Assembly (NCBI RefSeq): GCF_016744155.1
Contig: NZ_JADGEW010000008.1
Location: 1 to 64,000, forward strand
Source of the DNA: Amphritea sp.
Lineage (GTDB): Bacteria > Pseudomonadota > Gammaproteobacteria > Pseudomonadales > Balneatricaceae
Reading direction: 5' to 3'
Length of the DNA stretch: 64,000 nucleotides
Below are positions 21,114 through 31,326 of the stretch, one piece after another. The notes below the pieces were generated by a model, which had not been told where the DNA came from, did no database searches, and was given only the letters and a program-made list of their open reading frames with translations. Both the position numbers and the translations under genes were made by a program. Position 1 is the stretch's first letter, and every line of letters begins with the position of its first letter.

Positions 21114-23849
21114 ATGTTCACTACTATGTTAAAGAAGGTTTTCGGTAGTAAAAACGAGCGTGTACTCAAGCAGATGGGTAAGGTCGTTAAGCAGATCAAT
21201 GGCTATGAAAGTGAACTGGAACAACTGTCTGATGACGACCTGCAGGCGAAGACAGGCGGTTTTAAATTACGCTTAGAGCAAGGTGATAGTTTAGAAACTA
21301 TTCTACCTGAAGCTTTTGCTGTCGTTCGTGAAGCTTGTCGCCGCTCGATGGGAATGCGCCACTTTGATGTGCAGATGATTGGTGGTCTGACTCTTCATCA
21401 GGGTAAGGTTGCCGAGATGCGTACCGGTGAGGGTAAAACTCTGGTAGCTACTTTGCCGGTTTATCTAAATGCACTGGCGGGCCGTGGTGTGCATGTAGTA
21501 ACCGTTAACGATTACCTGGCTAGCCGGGATGCTGAGTGGATGCGTCCATTGTATGAATTCCTGGGCCTGAGTGTCGGTGTGGTGCTTTCCGGGCAAGATT
21601 CTGAAACTAAGCGGGCTGCTTACAAGTCAGATATTACCTACGGAACGAACAACGAGTTTGGCTTTGATTACCTGCGCGATAATATGGCGTTTAGTGTTGA
21701 GGATAAAGTTCAGCGGGACTTCTTCTTCTCGGTTGTGGATGAGGTGGACTCCATCCTGATCGATGAAGCGCGTACACCGTTAATTATTTCAGGTGCTGCA
21801 GAAGACAGCTCTGAGATGTATCGTAAGATGAACACTCTGATCCCAACCCTGGAAAAGTATGACGGTGAGGTCGATCCAAAGAGTGAAGAAGAGATTGAGG
21901 GTGACTTCACCGTTGATGAGAAGAACCGCTCTGTTGAAATGACAGAACGGGGCCATCAGCGGATTGAAGAGATGCTGGCAAAAGAGGGCATTCTGGGTGA
22001 AGGTGAAAGCCTCTATGCACCACAAAACCTAAGTATGCTTCATCATGTGCTGGCTGCTCTGCGGGCGCATAACCTGTTTCAGCGTGATGTTGATTATATT
22101 GTTCAGGAAGGTGAGGTTGTCATCGTTGATGAGCACACCGGACGTATTATGCCGGGCCGTCGCTGGTCTGAAGGCTTGCATCAGGCTGTAGAGGCAAAAG
22201 AAGGGGTGCATATTAATCAGGAGAGCCAGACTCTCGCATCGACGACCTTCCAGAACTATTTCCGCTTGTATGAAAAGCTATCTGGTATGACCGGTACAGC
22301 GGATACTGAAGCCTTCGAGCTTAACCAGATCTATGGTCTGGATGTTATCGTTATTCCAACCAATGTTACGGTTGCCCGGATCGATTATAACGATCTGGTG
22401 TTCCTTACTATCCAGGAAAAGTATGACGCAGTCCTTGAAGAAATAATTCAATGCGTCGAAGACAAGCGCCCGGTTCTGGTAGGTACAGCGTCAGTTGAGT
22501 CTTCAGAATTGATTTCTGCCTTTTTGACCAAGAAGAATATTGCTCACAATGTTTTGAATGCCAAGAATCACGGTAAGGAAGCGGGCATTATCGCAGAAGC
22601 AGGACGTGCCAGTGCGGTTACTATTGCAACTAACATGGCCGGCCGTGGTACTGATATCGTGTTGGGCGGTAAGTTGGAGTCTTCACTTGAGAAGCTCGAT
22701 AACCCAACCGAAGAAGAGATTGCTGAGGCAACCGCTGAGTGGAAAATACGCCACGATGACGTTTTGGAAGCAGGTGGCTTGCATATTATAGGTACCGAGC
22801 GCCACGAATCTCGCCGGATTGATAATCAGCTGCGTGGTCGTGCAGGCCGTCAGGGTGACAATGGTTCTTCTCGTTTCTTCCTGTCCCTTGAGGATGATCT
22901 GATGCGGATATTCGCATCTGACCGTGTTCGTCAGTTTATGAAAGCTCTGGGTATGGAAAAAGGTGAGGCGATCGAGCATAAGATGGTCTCCAATGCGATT
23001 GAGAAAGCTCAGCGTAAAGTGGAAGGTCGTAACTACGATATGCGTAAGCAGTTGTTGGAATACGATGACGTTGCTAATGATCAGCGACGCGCCGTTTATG
23101 ATCAGCGTAATGAACTGATGGCAACCAGTGATATTTCAGAAACCATTGAAGCGGTACGTGCTGAGGTGGTTGAAAATGCGATTAATGAATACATCACGCC
23201 ACAAAGTTTGGAAGAACAGTGGGATGTGCCAGGTCTGGAAAAACAGTTGCAGAGTGAGTTTGGTCTTGAGATGCCGGTTCAGAAGTGGCTGGATCAGGAT
23301 GATGATCTGCACGAAGAGACACTGCGTAAGCGTATTCTGAGAGATATCATTGAGGATTATCAGGCTAAGGCCGCGATTGTCGGTGAAGAGAATATGCGCC
23401 TGTTTGAGAAGCAGGTGATGCTGCAGGTTTTGGATACTCTGTGGAAAGAACATCTTCAGTCGATGGATATGTTGCGTCAGGGTATTCATTTGAGAGGTTA
23501 TGCTCAGAAGAATCCTAAGCAGGAGTATAAGCGTGAATCCTTTATTCTGTTTGAACAGTTGCTTGAAAATATAAAGACCGATGTTGTTAAGATTCTTAGC
23601 CATGTGTCAGTTCGCGAGCCTGAAGAACTCGAAGAGATGGAGCGTCAGCGTCGCGAGCAGGCAGAACAACAGCAGATGAGCTTCCAGCATGAAGAGTCCT
23701 CTGCGATGGGTGCAGACGAGTCAGGAGCTGAGGAAGTCGCTGAGGGGGCTGAGCCTTTCGTAAGAGAGGGTAAGAAGGTGGGGCGTAATGATCCTTGTCC
23801 TTGTGAATCAGGTAAGAAGTATAAGCAGTGTCACGGTAAGCTTAGCTGA
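21114..23849 (+). CDS. secA: Preprotein translocase ATPase SecA
   Basis: A 911-residue motor driving preproteins through SecYEG. The Walker A motif RTGEGKT is at about residues 103-109. Walker B appears as [13 protein letters not shown], the preprotein crosslinking domain follows, helicase-like motif VI is [16 protein letters not shown], and the C-terminal zinc-binding SecB-contact tail is [13 protein letters not shown]. Length is close to the 901 residues of E. coli. The ribosome site for ATG 21114 is weak (ACAGGTAA, distant), and ATG 21126 is an alternative. No SecM-like leader gene precedes it. Confidence 0.97.
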   Translation: MFTTMLKKVFGSKNERVLKQMGKVVKQINGYESELEQLSDDDLQAKTGGFKLRLEQGDSLETILPEAFAVVREACRRSMGMRHFDVQMIGGLTLHQGKVAEMRTGEGKTLVATLPVYLNALAGRGVHVVTVNDYLASRDAEWMRPLYEFLGLSVGVVLSGQDSETKRAAYKSDITYGTNNEFGFDYLRDNMAFSVEDKVQRDFFFSVVDEVDSILIDEARTPLIISGAAEDSSEMYRKMNTLIPTLEKYDGEVDPKSEEEIEGDFTVDEKNRSVEMTERGHQRIEEMLAKEGILGEGESLYAPQNLSMLHHVLAALRAHNLFQRDVDYIVQEGEVVIVDEHTGRIMPGRRWSEGLHQAVEAKEGVHINQESQTLASTTFQNYFRLYEKLSGMTGTADTEAFELNQIYGLDVIVIPTNVTVARIDYNDLVFLTIQEKYDAVLEEIIQCVEDKRPVLVGTASVESSELISAFLTKKNIAHNVLNAKNHGKEAGIIAEAGRASAVTIATNMAGRGTDIVLGGKLESSLEKLDNPTEEEIAEATAEWKIRHDDVLEAGGLHIIGTERHESRRIDNQLRGRAGRQGDNGSSRFFLSLEDDLMRIFASDRVRQFMKALGMEKGEAIEHKMVSNAIEKAQRKVEGRNYDMRKQLLEYDDVANDQRRAVYDQRNELMATSDISETIEAVRAEVVENAINEYITPQSLEEQWDVPGLEKQLQSEFGLEMPVQKWLDQDDDLHEETLRKRILRDIIEDYQAKAAIVGEENMRLFEKQVMLQVLDTLWKEHLQSMDMLRQGIHLRGYAQKNPKQEYKRESFILFEQLLENIKTDVVKILSHVSVREPEELEEMERQRREQAEQQQMSFQHEESSAMGADESGAEEVAEGAEPFVREGKKVGRNDPCPCESGKKYKQCHGKLS

Positions 23850-23977
23850 TTATAGGCTATTGTGATTGGCGCTTCTGATGGGCTTTTGCGATTGAAGGTA
23901 ATGCGATAAATCTGTCTCTGTAGCTCACAAAAAAAACCACATAATATTACCCTTATGTTGGTATTGATAATAACCCC

Positions 23978-24005
23978 GAAAGCAGCGAAGCTGCTTTCTT
24001 TATTT
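23978..24005 (+). terminator. Terminator after secA
   Basis: GAAAGCAGC, loop GAA, GCTGCTTTC, then TTTATTTC: a nine-pair perfect stem between secA and argJ. Confidence 0.85.
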
Positions 24006-24027
24006 CTGAAGGTTTAAGGAGTTTGTA

Positions 24028-25245
24028 ATGGCTGTGGGTCCTGGCACACTTCCAACGCTGCACCCTGTTGCAGGTTTTCGTTTAGGTACAACCTCTGCGG
24101 GTGTAAAAACACCGGGCCGAAAAGATCTGGTGGTTATGGAGATTGTCCATGGGGCAACAACCGCTGGGGTTTTTACTCAAAACCAATTTTGTGCAGCGCC
24201 GGTTCAGATCTGTAAATCTAATCTTAAAGTGGCCACGCCTTCATTTCTGGTTGTTAATACAGGCAACGCTAATGCCGGCACTGGAAAAGAGGGTTATCAG
24301 GATGCTCTGGAAGTTTGCCAGTCTGTCGCTGAGCACGCCGGAGTCGCAATTGATCAGGTGCTGCCATTCTCCACGGGAGTGATCGGTGAGAAGCTACCCA
24401 CTGACCGGATTATCCCCGCGATTCCTGCTGCGTTTGAAGCTCTGACGGAAGATGGTTGGCTGGAAGCGGCCAACGGTATTACGACTACAGATACCCGGCC
24501 TAAAGCTTTCTCACTGCAATTTGAGTATCAAAGTAAAGTTATTACACTGACCGGTATTTCTAAAGGTGCAGGTATGATTAAGCCAAATATGGCTACCATG
24601 CTGGCTTATGTCGCTACCGATGCAAAGGTTGAAGCGGGATTGCTTCAGTCGATGCTTGCTCGCTCTGCGGACCTGACCTTTAATCGGGTGACTATCGATG
24701 GCGATACATCGACGAATGATTCTTGCATACTCACAGCAACCGGTACCGGCGGCATAGAAATAACTGAATCAGATGCCGAGTTGTTTGAGAGGTTTAACTG
24801 TGCTCTGGATAAAGTAATGCTAGAACTCGCACAAGCTATTGTCCGTGATGGGGAAGGCGCTACCAAATTCGTTACTATCTCTGTTGAACAGGCGGCAAAC
24901 TCTGATGAGGCATTGAAAACGGCTTACGCTGTTGCTCATTCTCCATTGGTGAAGACTGCGCTCTTTGCCAGCGACCCTAATTGGGGGCGGATTCTTGCTG
25001 CGGTGGGCTATGCTGGTGTGGAAAACCTGGATGTAGACGCGTTGCAGGTCTGGTTGGGTGATACCTGTATCGTTGAAAACGGAGGCCGTGCACTGAGCTA
25101 TACAGAAGAAGCCGGACAGGCGGTGATGAATTGTGAAGAGATTACTATCCGCATCGTACTTAATCGTGGGAATAAACAGGAAACGGTCTGGACGACTGAT
25201 CTGAGTAAAGATTATGTCGCTATCAATGCTGATTATCGTTCCTGA
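24028..25245 (+). CDS. argJ: Bifunctional ornithine acetyltransferase/N-acetylglutamate synthase ArgJ
   Basis: A 405-residue enzyme of cyclic arginine biosynthesis that transfers acetyl from N-acetylornithine to glutamate. It self-cleaves: the conserved KGAGMIKPNMATML motif places the cut between Ala189 and the nucleophile Thr190. TVDGD-type (TIDGDTSTNDS) and SDPNWGRILAAVGY motifs are also present. AAGGAG precedes the ATG. The gene follows secA, as in several Pseudomonas-like genomes, and is followed after 14 bases by the Nudix gene. Whether it is bi- or monofunctional cannot be read from sequence. Confidence 0.95.
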   Translation: MAVGPGTLPTLHPVAGFRLGTTSAGVKTPGRKDLVVMEIVHGATTAGVFTQNQFCAAPVQICKSNLKVATPSFLVVNTGNANAGTGKEGYQDALEVCQSVAEHAGVAIDQVLPFSTGVIGEKLPTDRIIPAIPAAFEALTEDGWLEAANGITTTDTRPKAFSLQFEYQSKVITLTGISKGAGMIKPNMATMLAYVATDAKVEAGLLQSMLARSADLTFNRVTIDGDTSTNDSCILTATGTGGIEITESDAELFERFNCALDKVMLELAQAIVRDGEGATKFVTISVEQAANSDEALKTAYAVAHSPLVKTALFASDPNWGRILAAVGYAGVENLDVDALQVWLGDTCIVENGGRALSYTEEAGQAVMNCEEITIRIVLNRGNKQETVWTTDLSKDYVAINADYRS

Positions 25246-25259
25246 TTAGGTAGTGCTCT

Positions 25260-26192
25260 GTGTCTGAATTAATTCATGTTGCCGCAGCTGCGATCTTTAA
25301 TGAGTCAGGTGAGCTGCTGTTGGCGTTACGTGATAAGAGGCAGCATCAGGGTGGTTTATGGGAGTTCCCTGGGGGTAAGGTCGAGGCAGGTGAGAATGTT
25401 CAGGATGCGTTGGCCAGAGAGCTCAATGAAGAGCTGGGGATAGAGATTGATCTATCTGCTACGACTTCTTTAATACAGGTGCCTTACCACTACCCAGATA
25501 AATCGATACTGCTGGATGTCTTTCGAGTTAATCGTTTTAATGGCGAAGCTTATGGGCGCGAAGGGCAGCCTTTAAAATGGATCAGTCTCGCTGACCTGAA
25601 TAACTATCAGTTTCCGGCCGCGAATAAACCGATCGTCAATGCTCTATTGTTGCCTCCTATGATCGCCATTACGCCTGAGTTACCGCGTGATTCCTACACT
25701 GAGTTTGTTCATCGTGCTCTGAGTAAAGGTGCGCAGGCCATTATGTTGCGGGCAAAGCATCTATCTGAGCTTGATCAGCTAAAACTTTATTTGCAGTTAT
25801 CGAAAGAATTCCCTAGTCAGTTTCTGATATGGAATGGCTCTGTTGAATCTGCTAATGATGCCGGAATTTCGACTATTCATCTTAGCTCAGCGCGATTAAT
25901 GCAGCTGCAACATCGGGATGAATTTAAGGGGCGTTGGTTAGGGGCTTCCTGCCATAACGAAGAACAGCTTCGTCATGCTGAGCGGGCCTGCCTCGACTAT
26001 ATAACCCTATCACCGGTAAGGCATACATTGAGTCACCCCGATGCTAGTCCCCTCGGGTGGGATCAGTTTGCTGACTGGGTAAGCGACTGTGCGCTGCCGG
26101 CTTACGCCTTAGGAGGCGTTGCAAGTGAGGATCTGGAGCTCAGTATTAATGCTGGAGGGCAAGGCATTGCTGCAATTCGCAGCTTTTGTTGA
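25260..26192 (+). CDS. mutT: Nudix hydrolase (MutT-like) fused to thiamine-phosphate-synthase-like domain
   Basis: A 310-residue two-domain protein. Residues 1 to about 130 are a MutT-type Nudix hydrolase with a complete Nudix box (GGKVEAGENVQDALARELNE, then ELGI), expected to clear 8-oxo-dGTP. The C-terminal half resembles a ThiE TIM barrel (MLRAKHLSE, LGASCHNEEQL, YITLSPVRHT, YALGGV). This fused architecture is known in gammaproteobacteria; the role of the second domain is unproven and it may lack ThiE activity. The start is GTG 25260, 14 bases after argJ. Confidence 0.92.
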   Translation: MSELIHVAAAAIFNESGELLLALRDKRQHQGGLWEFPGGKVEAGENVQDALARELNEELGIEIDLSATTSLIQVPYHYPDKSILLDVFRVNRFNGEAYGREGQPLKWISLADLNNYQFPAANKPIVNALLLPPMIAITPELPRDSYTEFVHRALSKGAQAIMLRAKHLSELDQLKLYLQLSKEFPSQFLIWNGSVESANDAGISTIHLSSARLMQLQHRDEFKGRWLGASCHNEEQLRHAERACLDYITLSPVRHTLSHPDASPLGWDQFADWVSDCALPAYALGGVASEDLELSINAGGQGIAAIRSFC

Positions 26193-26200
26193 AAGTCTTC

Positions 26201-26440
26201 TTAATGCAGCGGTCGGTCCTGGTGATCCTGGCTTTCAGGGTCGTCAAAACTACTGCTGTAATCGTCTACGCTAGGTTCAGCCGCAACCTTGTACTCTTCT
26301 GAAGCCCAGGCTCCAAGGTCTATCATTTTACAACGTTCACAGCAGAAAGGGCGGAACTCGTTTTCTGGGTTCCATTCTAGCTGTTTGCTGCAGGTTGGGC
26401 AGGCGACTAGCGTTTTCTTTGTATGGGACGTGTTAGCCAA
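26201..26440 (-). CDS. yacG: DNA gyrase inhibitor YacG (zinc-binding)
   Basis: A 79-residue zinc-finger protein that inhibits DNA gyrase by binding GyrB. The four-cysteine site CPTC with CCERCKMIDLG and the WASEEY segment are the family hallmark. The tail is acidic and disordered. It is the last gene of the minus-strand run pilB-pilC-pilD-coaE-yacG, a common order in Pseudomonas-like genomes, and lies 17 bases after coaE. It converges with the Nudix gene. Confidence 0.93.
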   Translation of the reverse strand: MANTSHTKKTLVACPTCSKQLEWNPENEFRPFCCERCKMIDLGAWASEEYKVAAEPSVDDYSSSFDDPESQDHQDRPLH

Positions 26441-26457
26441 GTCGAGGCTCCTGTTTA

Positions 26458-27063
26458 TTAGATTGTGCTAAGTTGTGCTAGGGTTAGAAATCTATTATGT
26501 AACGCTTCTATCTGAGGTTGCAACAACTCTTCAGAATCACTGTTATCAATAAGGCTGTCCGCGCGAGTCACTTTGTCTTCTCGAGGCATTTGAGCTGCGA
26601 TGATAGCTTTGACTTGTTTGCTATCAGTGTTATCTCTAATCGCGGTACGGCTGATCTGGGTTGCTTCATCGACATCTACAACGACTGTGTGATCTACCAG
26701 CAGATGCTGGTCCGTTTCTAATAACAGGGGAGAGGCTAAAATAGCGTAAGCGGAAGCGGCTTGTGTTAATTGTAGTAAAATTTGCTCTCTGATGAGGGGG
26801 TGAAGTAGTTGTTCCAGCCAGTCGCGTTTCTCAGGCTGGTCAAAGACAATCTTTCTAAGCGTGGCGCGGTTTAGGTTGCCATCGGCTAGCAGAATAGTAG
26901 GACCGAACTGCTGGGTGATTGACTTCAGAGCAGGTTCTCCCGGCTGAACTACTTCTCGGGCAACGATATCAGCATCGACCACAGTGACGCCGAGTTGCTC
27001 GAATCGTCTGGACACTGCAGATTTTCCACTTCCAATACCACCGGTAAGGCCAACTACAAACAT
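26458..27063 (-). CDS. coaE: Dephospho-CoA kinase CoaE
   Basis: A 201-residue P-loop kinase catalysing the last step of coenzyme A synthesis. The N-terminus carries the Walker A motif GLTGGIGSGKSAVS followed by DADIVAREVV. The CoA-domain segment LHPLIREQI and the ASPLLLET stretch fit the family. Length is typical (about 200). It is cotranscribed with the upstream prepilin peptidase gene, 37 bases away. Confidence 0.96.
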   Translation of the reverse strand: MFVVGLTGGIGSGKSAVSRRFEQLGVTVVDADIVAREVVQPGEPALKSITQQFGPTILLADGNLNRATLRKIVFDQPEKRDWLEQLLHPLIREQILLQLTQAASAYAILASPLLLETDQHLLVDHTVVVDVDEATQISRTAIRDNTDSKQVKAIIAAQMPREDKVTRADSLIDNSDSEELLQPQIEALHNRFLTLAQLSTI

Positions 27064-27100
27064 AGTAAAGTCTCTGTAATAATCTCGTTGTAATGATAGA

Positions 27101-27994
27101 TTAAAAAATTAGCAGCTGAAGGTACAAGTCAGTCAGTTCATGGCCCCATAGGAGTGCGATCCACCCCGCGCCGGCTAGATATGGTCCGAAAGGAATAGGT
27201 GTTTGTGATTCATGACGGCTGAACGTTATCATCAGGCCGCCTACTACCGCTCCGATGAGTGAGGAGGCAAGGATAATCAGTGGCAGCATATCTGCGCCAG
27301 CCCATGCACCGAGTGCGGCTAATAGTTTGAAATCACCGTAGCCCATGCCTTCCTTTCCGGTAATTAACTTGAAAACCCAATACACAGACCAGAGGGAAAG
27401 ATATCCTAGTACTGCCCCCCAAAGTGCTGAGGGAAGGGTAGTGAAATAGTCAAAGCTATTCAGTAGCAACCCGATCCAGAGCAGTGGCAGTGTTATTATA
27501 TCGGGTAGTAGTTGATGATCGATATCGATTGCAGTCAGAGCAATGAGGCACCAGCTGAAGAAAACAATACTAAAGCTGATTAAATTGAAACCATACTGGT
27601 AGATAATAAAGGCGGAGATTGTAGCAGTTGCAAGCTCTATCAACGGGTATCGCAGTGATATTTTGTTTTCACAAGCGCTGCATTTCCCCCCAAGTATCAG
27701 AAAATAGCTAATTAACGGAATGTTTTCATACCAGCGTATTAGGTGCCCACAGGATGGGCAGGTAGAGGCTGGCTGGGCAAGGTTGTAGCTTTCTGTTGGC
27801 TCTGAAGAAGACTCTTTAGGAAAATCTTGAATATCAGGCAGGTTTGTTTCTACAGCCATCAGCTGCCATTCCTGCTCCATCATAATAGGAAGTCGGTGGA
27901 TAACGACATTAAGAAAACTTCCGATTAACAGTGAAAAAATAAAGGCGAGTGATACTGCCAGCCAGGTGTTCGCTGCAATGAGTTCAAACAACAT
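27101..27994 (-). CDS. pilD: Type IV prepilin peptidase/methyltransferase PilD
   Basis: A 297-residue inner-membrane aspartyl protease that cleaves the prepilin leader after glycine and N-methylates the new N-terminus. A first helix (LIGSFLNVVIHRLP) is followed by a cytoplasmic zinc domain with CPSCGHLIRWYENIPL and CSACENKISLRYP, which goes with methyltransferase activity. The two catalytic aspartates sit in DIDHQLLPD and GMGYGDFKLLAALG. Its substrate PilA and the assembly proteins PilB and PilC are adjacent. Confidence 0.95.
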   Translation of the reverse strand: MLFELIAANTWLAVSLAFIFSLLIGSFLNVVIHRLPIMMEQEWQLMAVETNLPDIQDFPKESSSEPTESYNLAQPASTCPSCGHLIRWYENIPLISYFLILGGKCSACENKISLRYPLIELATATISAFIIYQYGFNLISFSIVFFSWCLIALTAIDIDHQLLPDIITLPLLWIGLLLNSFDYFTTLPSALWGAVLGYLSLWSVYWVFKLITGKEGMGYGDFKLLAALGAWAGADMLPLIILASSLIGAVVGGLMITFSRHESQTPIPFGPYLAGAGWIALLWGHELTDLYLQLLIF

Positions 27995-28014
27995 AAAGTC
28001 AGATATTCCTTAAG

Positions 28015-29241
28015 CTATACGACATTACCCAACTGGAAGATAGGTAGATACATTGCGATTACCAAGCCGCCTACGAGTACGCCCAGAATTGACATAATCA
28101 TCGGTTCGATCAGGGTTGATAGATTGTCAACCGCGTCATCAACTTCTGCTTCGTAGTAGCTGGCAACTTTATCCAACATCATATCTAGTGACCCCGCTTC
28201 TTCGCCGATAGCGATCATCTGGGTAGCCATTGGCGGAAACAGGCCTGTCATAGTAATAGCGTTTTGTAATGATTGGCCGGTAGAAACGCCATTCTTCACT
28301 TGCTGAATAGCTGTTTCATAGACGATATTACCTGAAGCGCCGGCAGCAGAATCGAGAGCGTCGACTAGTGGCACCCCTGCGGAAAAAGTGGTTGCCAGGG
28401 TTCTGGCAAAGCGGGCTATAGCTGAGTTATGTAGTATCTGGCCAATAATCGGTAGTTTAAGCACTGTTCGGTCTACCCATTGTCTGAAGCCTTGCGACTT
28501 TTCATGGGCTTTAGATATCGCAAAGCCCGCCACGGCTATTGCAATAATGGCGATAAACCACCAGTCCTGAGCTATTTTTGATAAACCAACCACGAACATA
28601 GTGAATGCAGGCAGATCAGCTCCAAAGCTGGAAAAAACGCTTTCGAATTGGGGGACTACTTTTATCAGAAGTATCGCGGAAACAACAAGTCCGATAACTA
28701 TTACGGCAATGGGGTAGGTAAGCGCTTTTTTAATCTTCTTTTTTAGGGCTTCAATCTTTTCTTTATAGGTGGCAATACGCTCGAGCATTGTTTCCAGAGA
28801 GCCTGAACTTTCACCCGCATGTACTAAATTACAATAAAGGTCATCGAAGTGCTTTGGGTGGCGCTCCAGAGCTTTAGCAAAGCTGGTACCGCCGCTTACA
28901 TCGGTTTTGAGGTCATAAATTACCTTTTTCATTTTTGCTTTTTCAATACCGTTGGCTACGATATCAAAGCCTTGTAGCAGAGGGACACCGGATTTGAGCA
29001 TGGTGGCGGTTTGTCGGGTAAACAGGGCAATATCCAGCGGTACGATCGGTTTGTTGTGATTACTGAACATGCTATAGGTTTGCTTGCGGACTTTTTTCGG
29101 CATTATGCCTTGCTTGCGCAGCAGTGCTTTCGCCTCACCCAGGTTGTCGGCATTGATTGAACCTTTGCTAGGGTTGCCGCTTTTATCTTTACCTTCCCAG
29201 TTAAAGGTGATAGGTGCCTTATCTGTCGCTTTCTTAGCCAT
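28015..29241 (-). CDS. pilC: Type IV pilus inner-membrane platform protein PilC
   Basis: A 408-residue protein of the T2SSF/PilC family, the platform on which PilB extends pili. Two homologous T2SSF domains (about residues 75-200 and 275-400) each carry the G-x-x-L/F-x-x-x-L pattern (TSFAKALERHPKHF and TGQSLQNAITMTGLFP). Membrane helices are near residues 175-195, 220-240 and the C-terminus (ILGVLVGGLVIAMYLPIF). It lies 76 bases downstream of pilB. Confidence 0.95.
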   Translation of the reverse strand: MAKKATDKAPITFNWEGKDKSGNPSKGSINADNLGEAKALLRKQGIMPKKVRKQTYSMFSNHNKPIVPLDIALFTRQTATMLKSGVPLLQGFDIVANGIEKAKMKKVIYDLKTDVSGGTSFAKALERHPKHFDDLYCNLVHAGESSGSLETMLERIATYKEKIEALKKKIKKALTYPIAVIVIGLVVSAILLIKVVPQFESVFSSFGADLPAFTMFVVGLSKIAQDWWFIAIIAIAVAGFAISKAHEKSQGFRQWVDRTVLKLPIIGQILHNSAIARFARTLATTFSAGVPLVDALDSAAGASGNIVYETAIQQVKNGVSTGQSLQNAITMTGLFPPMATQMIAIGEEAGSLDMMLDKVASYYEAEVDDAVDNLSTLIEPMIMSILGVLVGGLVIAMYLPIFQLGNVV

Positions 29242-29317
29242 CTGGGTGGTTTCCGTCTACAGGTTTAGAATATTTAAATCTTATAATATTTAAAGTATTA
29301 ACAATAATATGAGGTCG

Positions 29318-31036
29318 TTAAAGTTTAATGACCCGGTTCATCTCTTCCAGGCTAGTGACGCCCTGAATAACCTTCCGTAGGGCTGATAACCTTAGAGATC
29401 TGAAACCCTGCTTCTTTGCTGTGTTGAGAATGTCCAATGAGCTTCCGTTGTCCATTATAACCTGAGCAATTTCCGGGCTCATTGACATCGTCTCATAAAC
29501 ACCGACACGGCCTTTATAGCCTTTGTTACATTTATTACAGCCTTCCGGGTTGTGCTCAAATATATTGAGGCCTGCTTTTATCTGTTCAGGGGTAAAACCT
29601 TCTTCGACTAGCGTAGCCTCAGGGATATTAGCCGGTTTTTTACAGCCTGTGCACAGACGTCGTCCTAATCGCTGAGCAATAATCATAGACACAGATGTGG
29701 CGATGTTAAAGGCAGGAACACCCATATTGCGTAGTCGAGTTAGCGTTTCTGCTGCGCTGTTGGTGTGCAGGGTTGATAGCACCATATGGCCGGTTTGGGC
29801 CGCCTTAATCGCAATTTCTGCTGTTTCAATGTCCCGGATCTCACCTACCATGACCACATCAGGATCCTGGCGCAGGAATGAACGTAATGCTTCAGCGAAG
29901 GTTAGTCCTACTTTGATGTTCACATGTACTTGGTTTATTCCTTCGAGGTTGATCTCTACGGGGTCTTCTGCCGTTGATATATTTCGCTCAACGGTGTTAA
30001 GGATATTCAAGCCGGTGTATAGCGATACGGTTTTACCACTACCCGTAGGGCCTGTTACCAGAATCATGCCCTGAGGCTTATGCAGAGTCTGCATGAACAG
30101 TTCTTTCTGATCTTCATCGTAGCCCAGAGCTTCGATGCCCATCTGTGCACTGGTAGGGTCCAGAATACGTAGAACAACTTTTTCCCCCCAGAGAGTGGGC
30201 AGTGTGTTTACCCGAAAATCGATGGCGCGGTTTTTCGATATCTTCATTTTTATGCGGCCATCCTGAGGCACGCGCCTTTCAGATATATCCATCTGTGACA
30301 TGACTTTAAGGCGAGCACAGAGGCGGGGGGCCAAGTTAGAAGGAGGTTTAGCGACTTCCTGCAGAATGCCATCGATACGACAACGGATGCGATAGGTTTT
30401 TTCATAGGGCTCAAAGTGAATATCCGATGCCCCGCTTTTTATCGCATCCAGGAGTATCTTATTAACAAAGCGTACGATCGGCGCATCGTTTGCTGCATCT
30501 TCGCCGGTGTCTTCTTGCTGTTCTTGAAGTCCTTCATCGATCTCAAGGTTATCAAGATCTGCATCATCAAGGCCGTCTAAGGCAGAGTTTTGTTCATCAA
30601 GGAAGGTGTCGATGAGATTAGAAAGCTTATCTTCCTCAACTATGACGCCTTCGGTAGTAGTGCCCGTATGAAATTTGAATTCGTCCAATGCCTGGATGTT
30701 TGTGGGATCGGATATAGCAACATAGAGTCGGTTGTCACGCTTGATCAGTGGTAGAGCATGATGTTTGGTTATCAGTTTTTCATCTACCAGTCCCTGAGGG
30801 AGGGCTTCAATGTCGATAACTTCAAGGTCGAACAAAGGCATGCCAAATTCATCTGCGGCCGCTGCGGCCGCTCGGTAGGCACTCACCAAACGGTTTTCAA
30901 TAATATGGGCAATAAAAGGTTTATTGTCCTTGCGGGCTGTTTTTAGGGCGTCCATCGCTACATCAGATGAAAATACACCATCGTTAACCAGTCGTCTCGC
31001 CAAACCACTTAGGGGCTGAAAGGGTTGTACGCTCAT
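29318..31036 (-). CDS. pilB: Type IV pilus extension ATPase PilB
   Basis: A 572-residue GspE/PilB ATPase powering pilus extension. The MshEN-type N-terminal domain (about 1-150) is followed by the catalytic core with Walker A GPTGSGKT, an Asp box, Walker B VMVGEIRD and a His box (TGHMVLSTLHTNSA). The tetracysteine zinc site is CTGC paired with CNKCNKGYKGR. It heads the minus-strand pilBCD-coaE-yacG run and is divergent from pilA. Confidence 0.96.
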   Translation of the reverse strand: MSVQPFQPLSGLARRLVNDGVFSSDVAMDALKTARKDNKPFIAHIIENRLVSAYRAAAAAADEFGMPLFDLEVIDIEALPQGLVDEKLITKHHALPLIKRDNRLYVAISDPTNIQALDEFKFHTGTTTEGVIVEEDKLSNLIDTFLDEQNSALDGLDDADLDNLEIDEGLQEQQEDTGEDAANDAPIVRFVNKILLDAIKSGASDIHFEPYEKTYRIRCRIDGILQEVAKPPSNLAPRLCARLKVMSQMDISERRVPQDGRIKMKISKNRAIDFRVNTLPTLWGEKVVLRILDPTSAQMGIEALGYDEDQKELFMQTLHKPQGMILVTGPTGSGKTVSLYTGLNILNTVERNISTAEDPVEINLEGINQVHVNIKVGLTFAEALRSFLRQDPDVVMVGEIRDIETAEIAIKAAQTGHMVLSTLHTNSAAETLTRLRNMGVPAFNIATSVSMIIAQRLGRRLCTGCKKPANIPEATLVEEGFTPEQIKAGLNIFEHNPEGCNKCNKGYKGRVGVYETMSMSPEIAQVIMDNGSSLDILNTAKKQGFRSLRLSALRKVIQGVTSLEEMNRVIKL

Positions 31037-31326
31037 AATGTCAGAGAATCCATTTTAGCTGCTTTTATCGGCGTCATATCAAGATGCTTAAGTTTATAAC
31101 GCTTTAACTTAAACTGCCTTGTATTATTATCTATTTGTAAAGTAACATCTATCGGTCGGTTTGAGAATCAACAGGCGCTTGCTTTAGGTCACTGGACTGC
31201 CATAAAAAATAGGTTATTATCATATCAGGCTCGTATGGAGCATGGATGAAGAGCTATATGGCAAGGGAAAGGGTCGTTCGGAGCAAGGATGATGATGAAT
31301 ACTTTATACTCGCTGGAGAGTTGATA
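31037..31326. promoter_or_regulatory. Divergent pilB/pilA intergenic region
   Basis: About 290 bases, AT-rich, with promoters for both genes expected. I looked for the sigma54 -24/-12 element common upstream of pilA and found no good match. A weak sigma70-like pair (TTGCTT at 31179-31184 and ATAAAA at 31202-31207) is the best alternative. Confidence 0.35.

Noticed and set aside
31037..31326. Sigma54 promoter for pilA
   Set aside because: Expected from other pilA genes, but no GG-N10-GC element with the right context was found.
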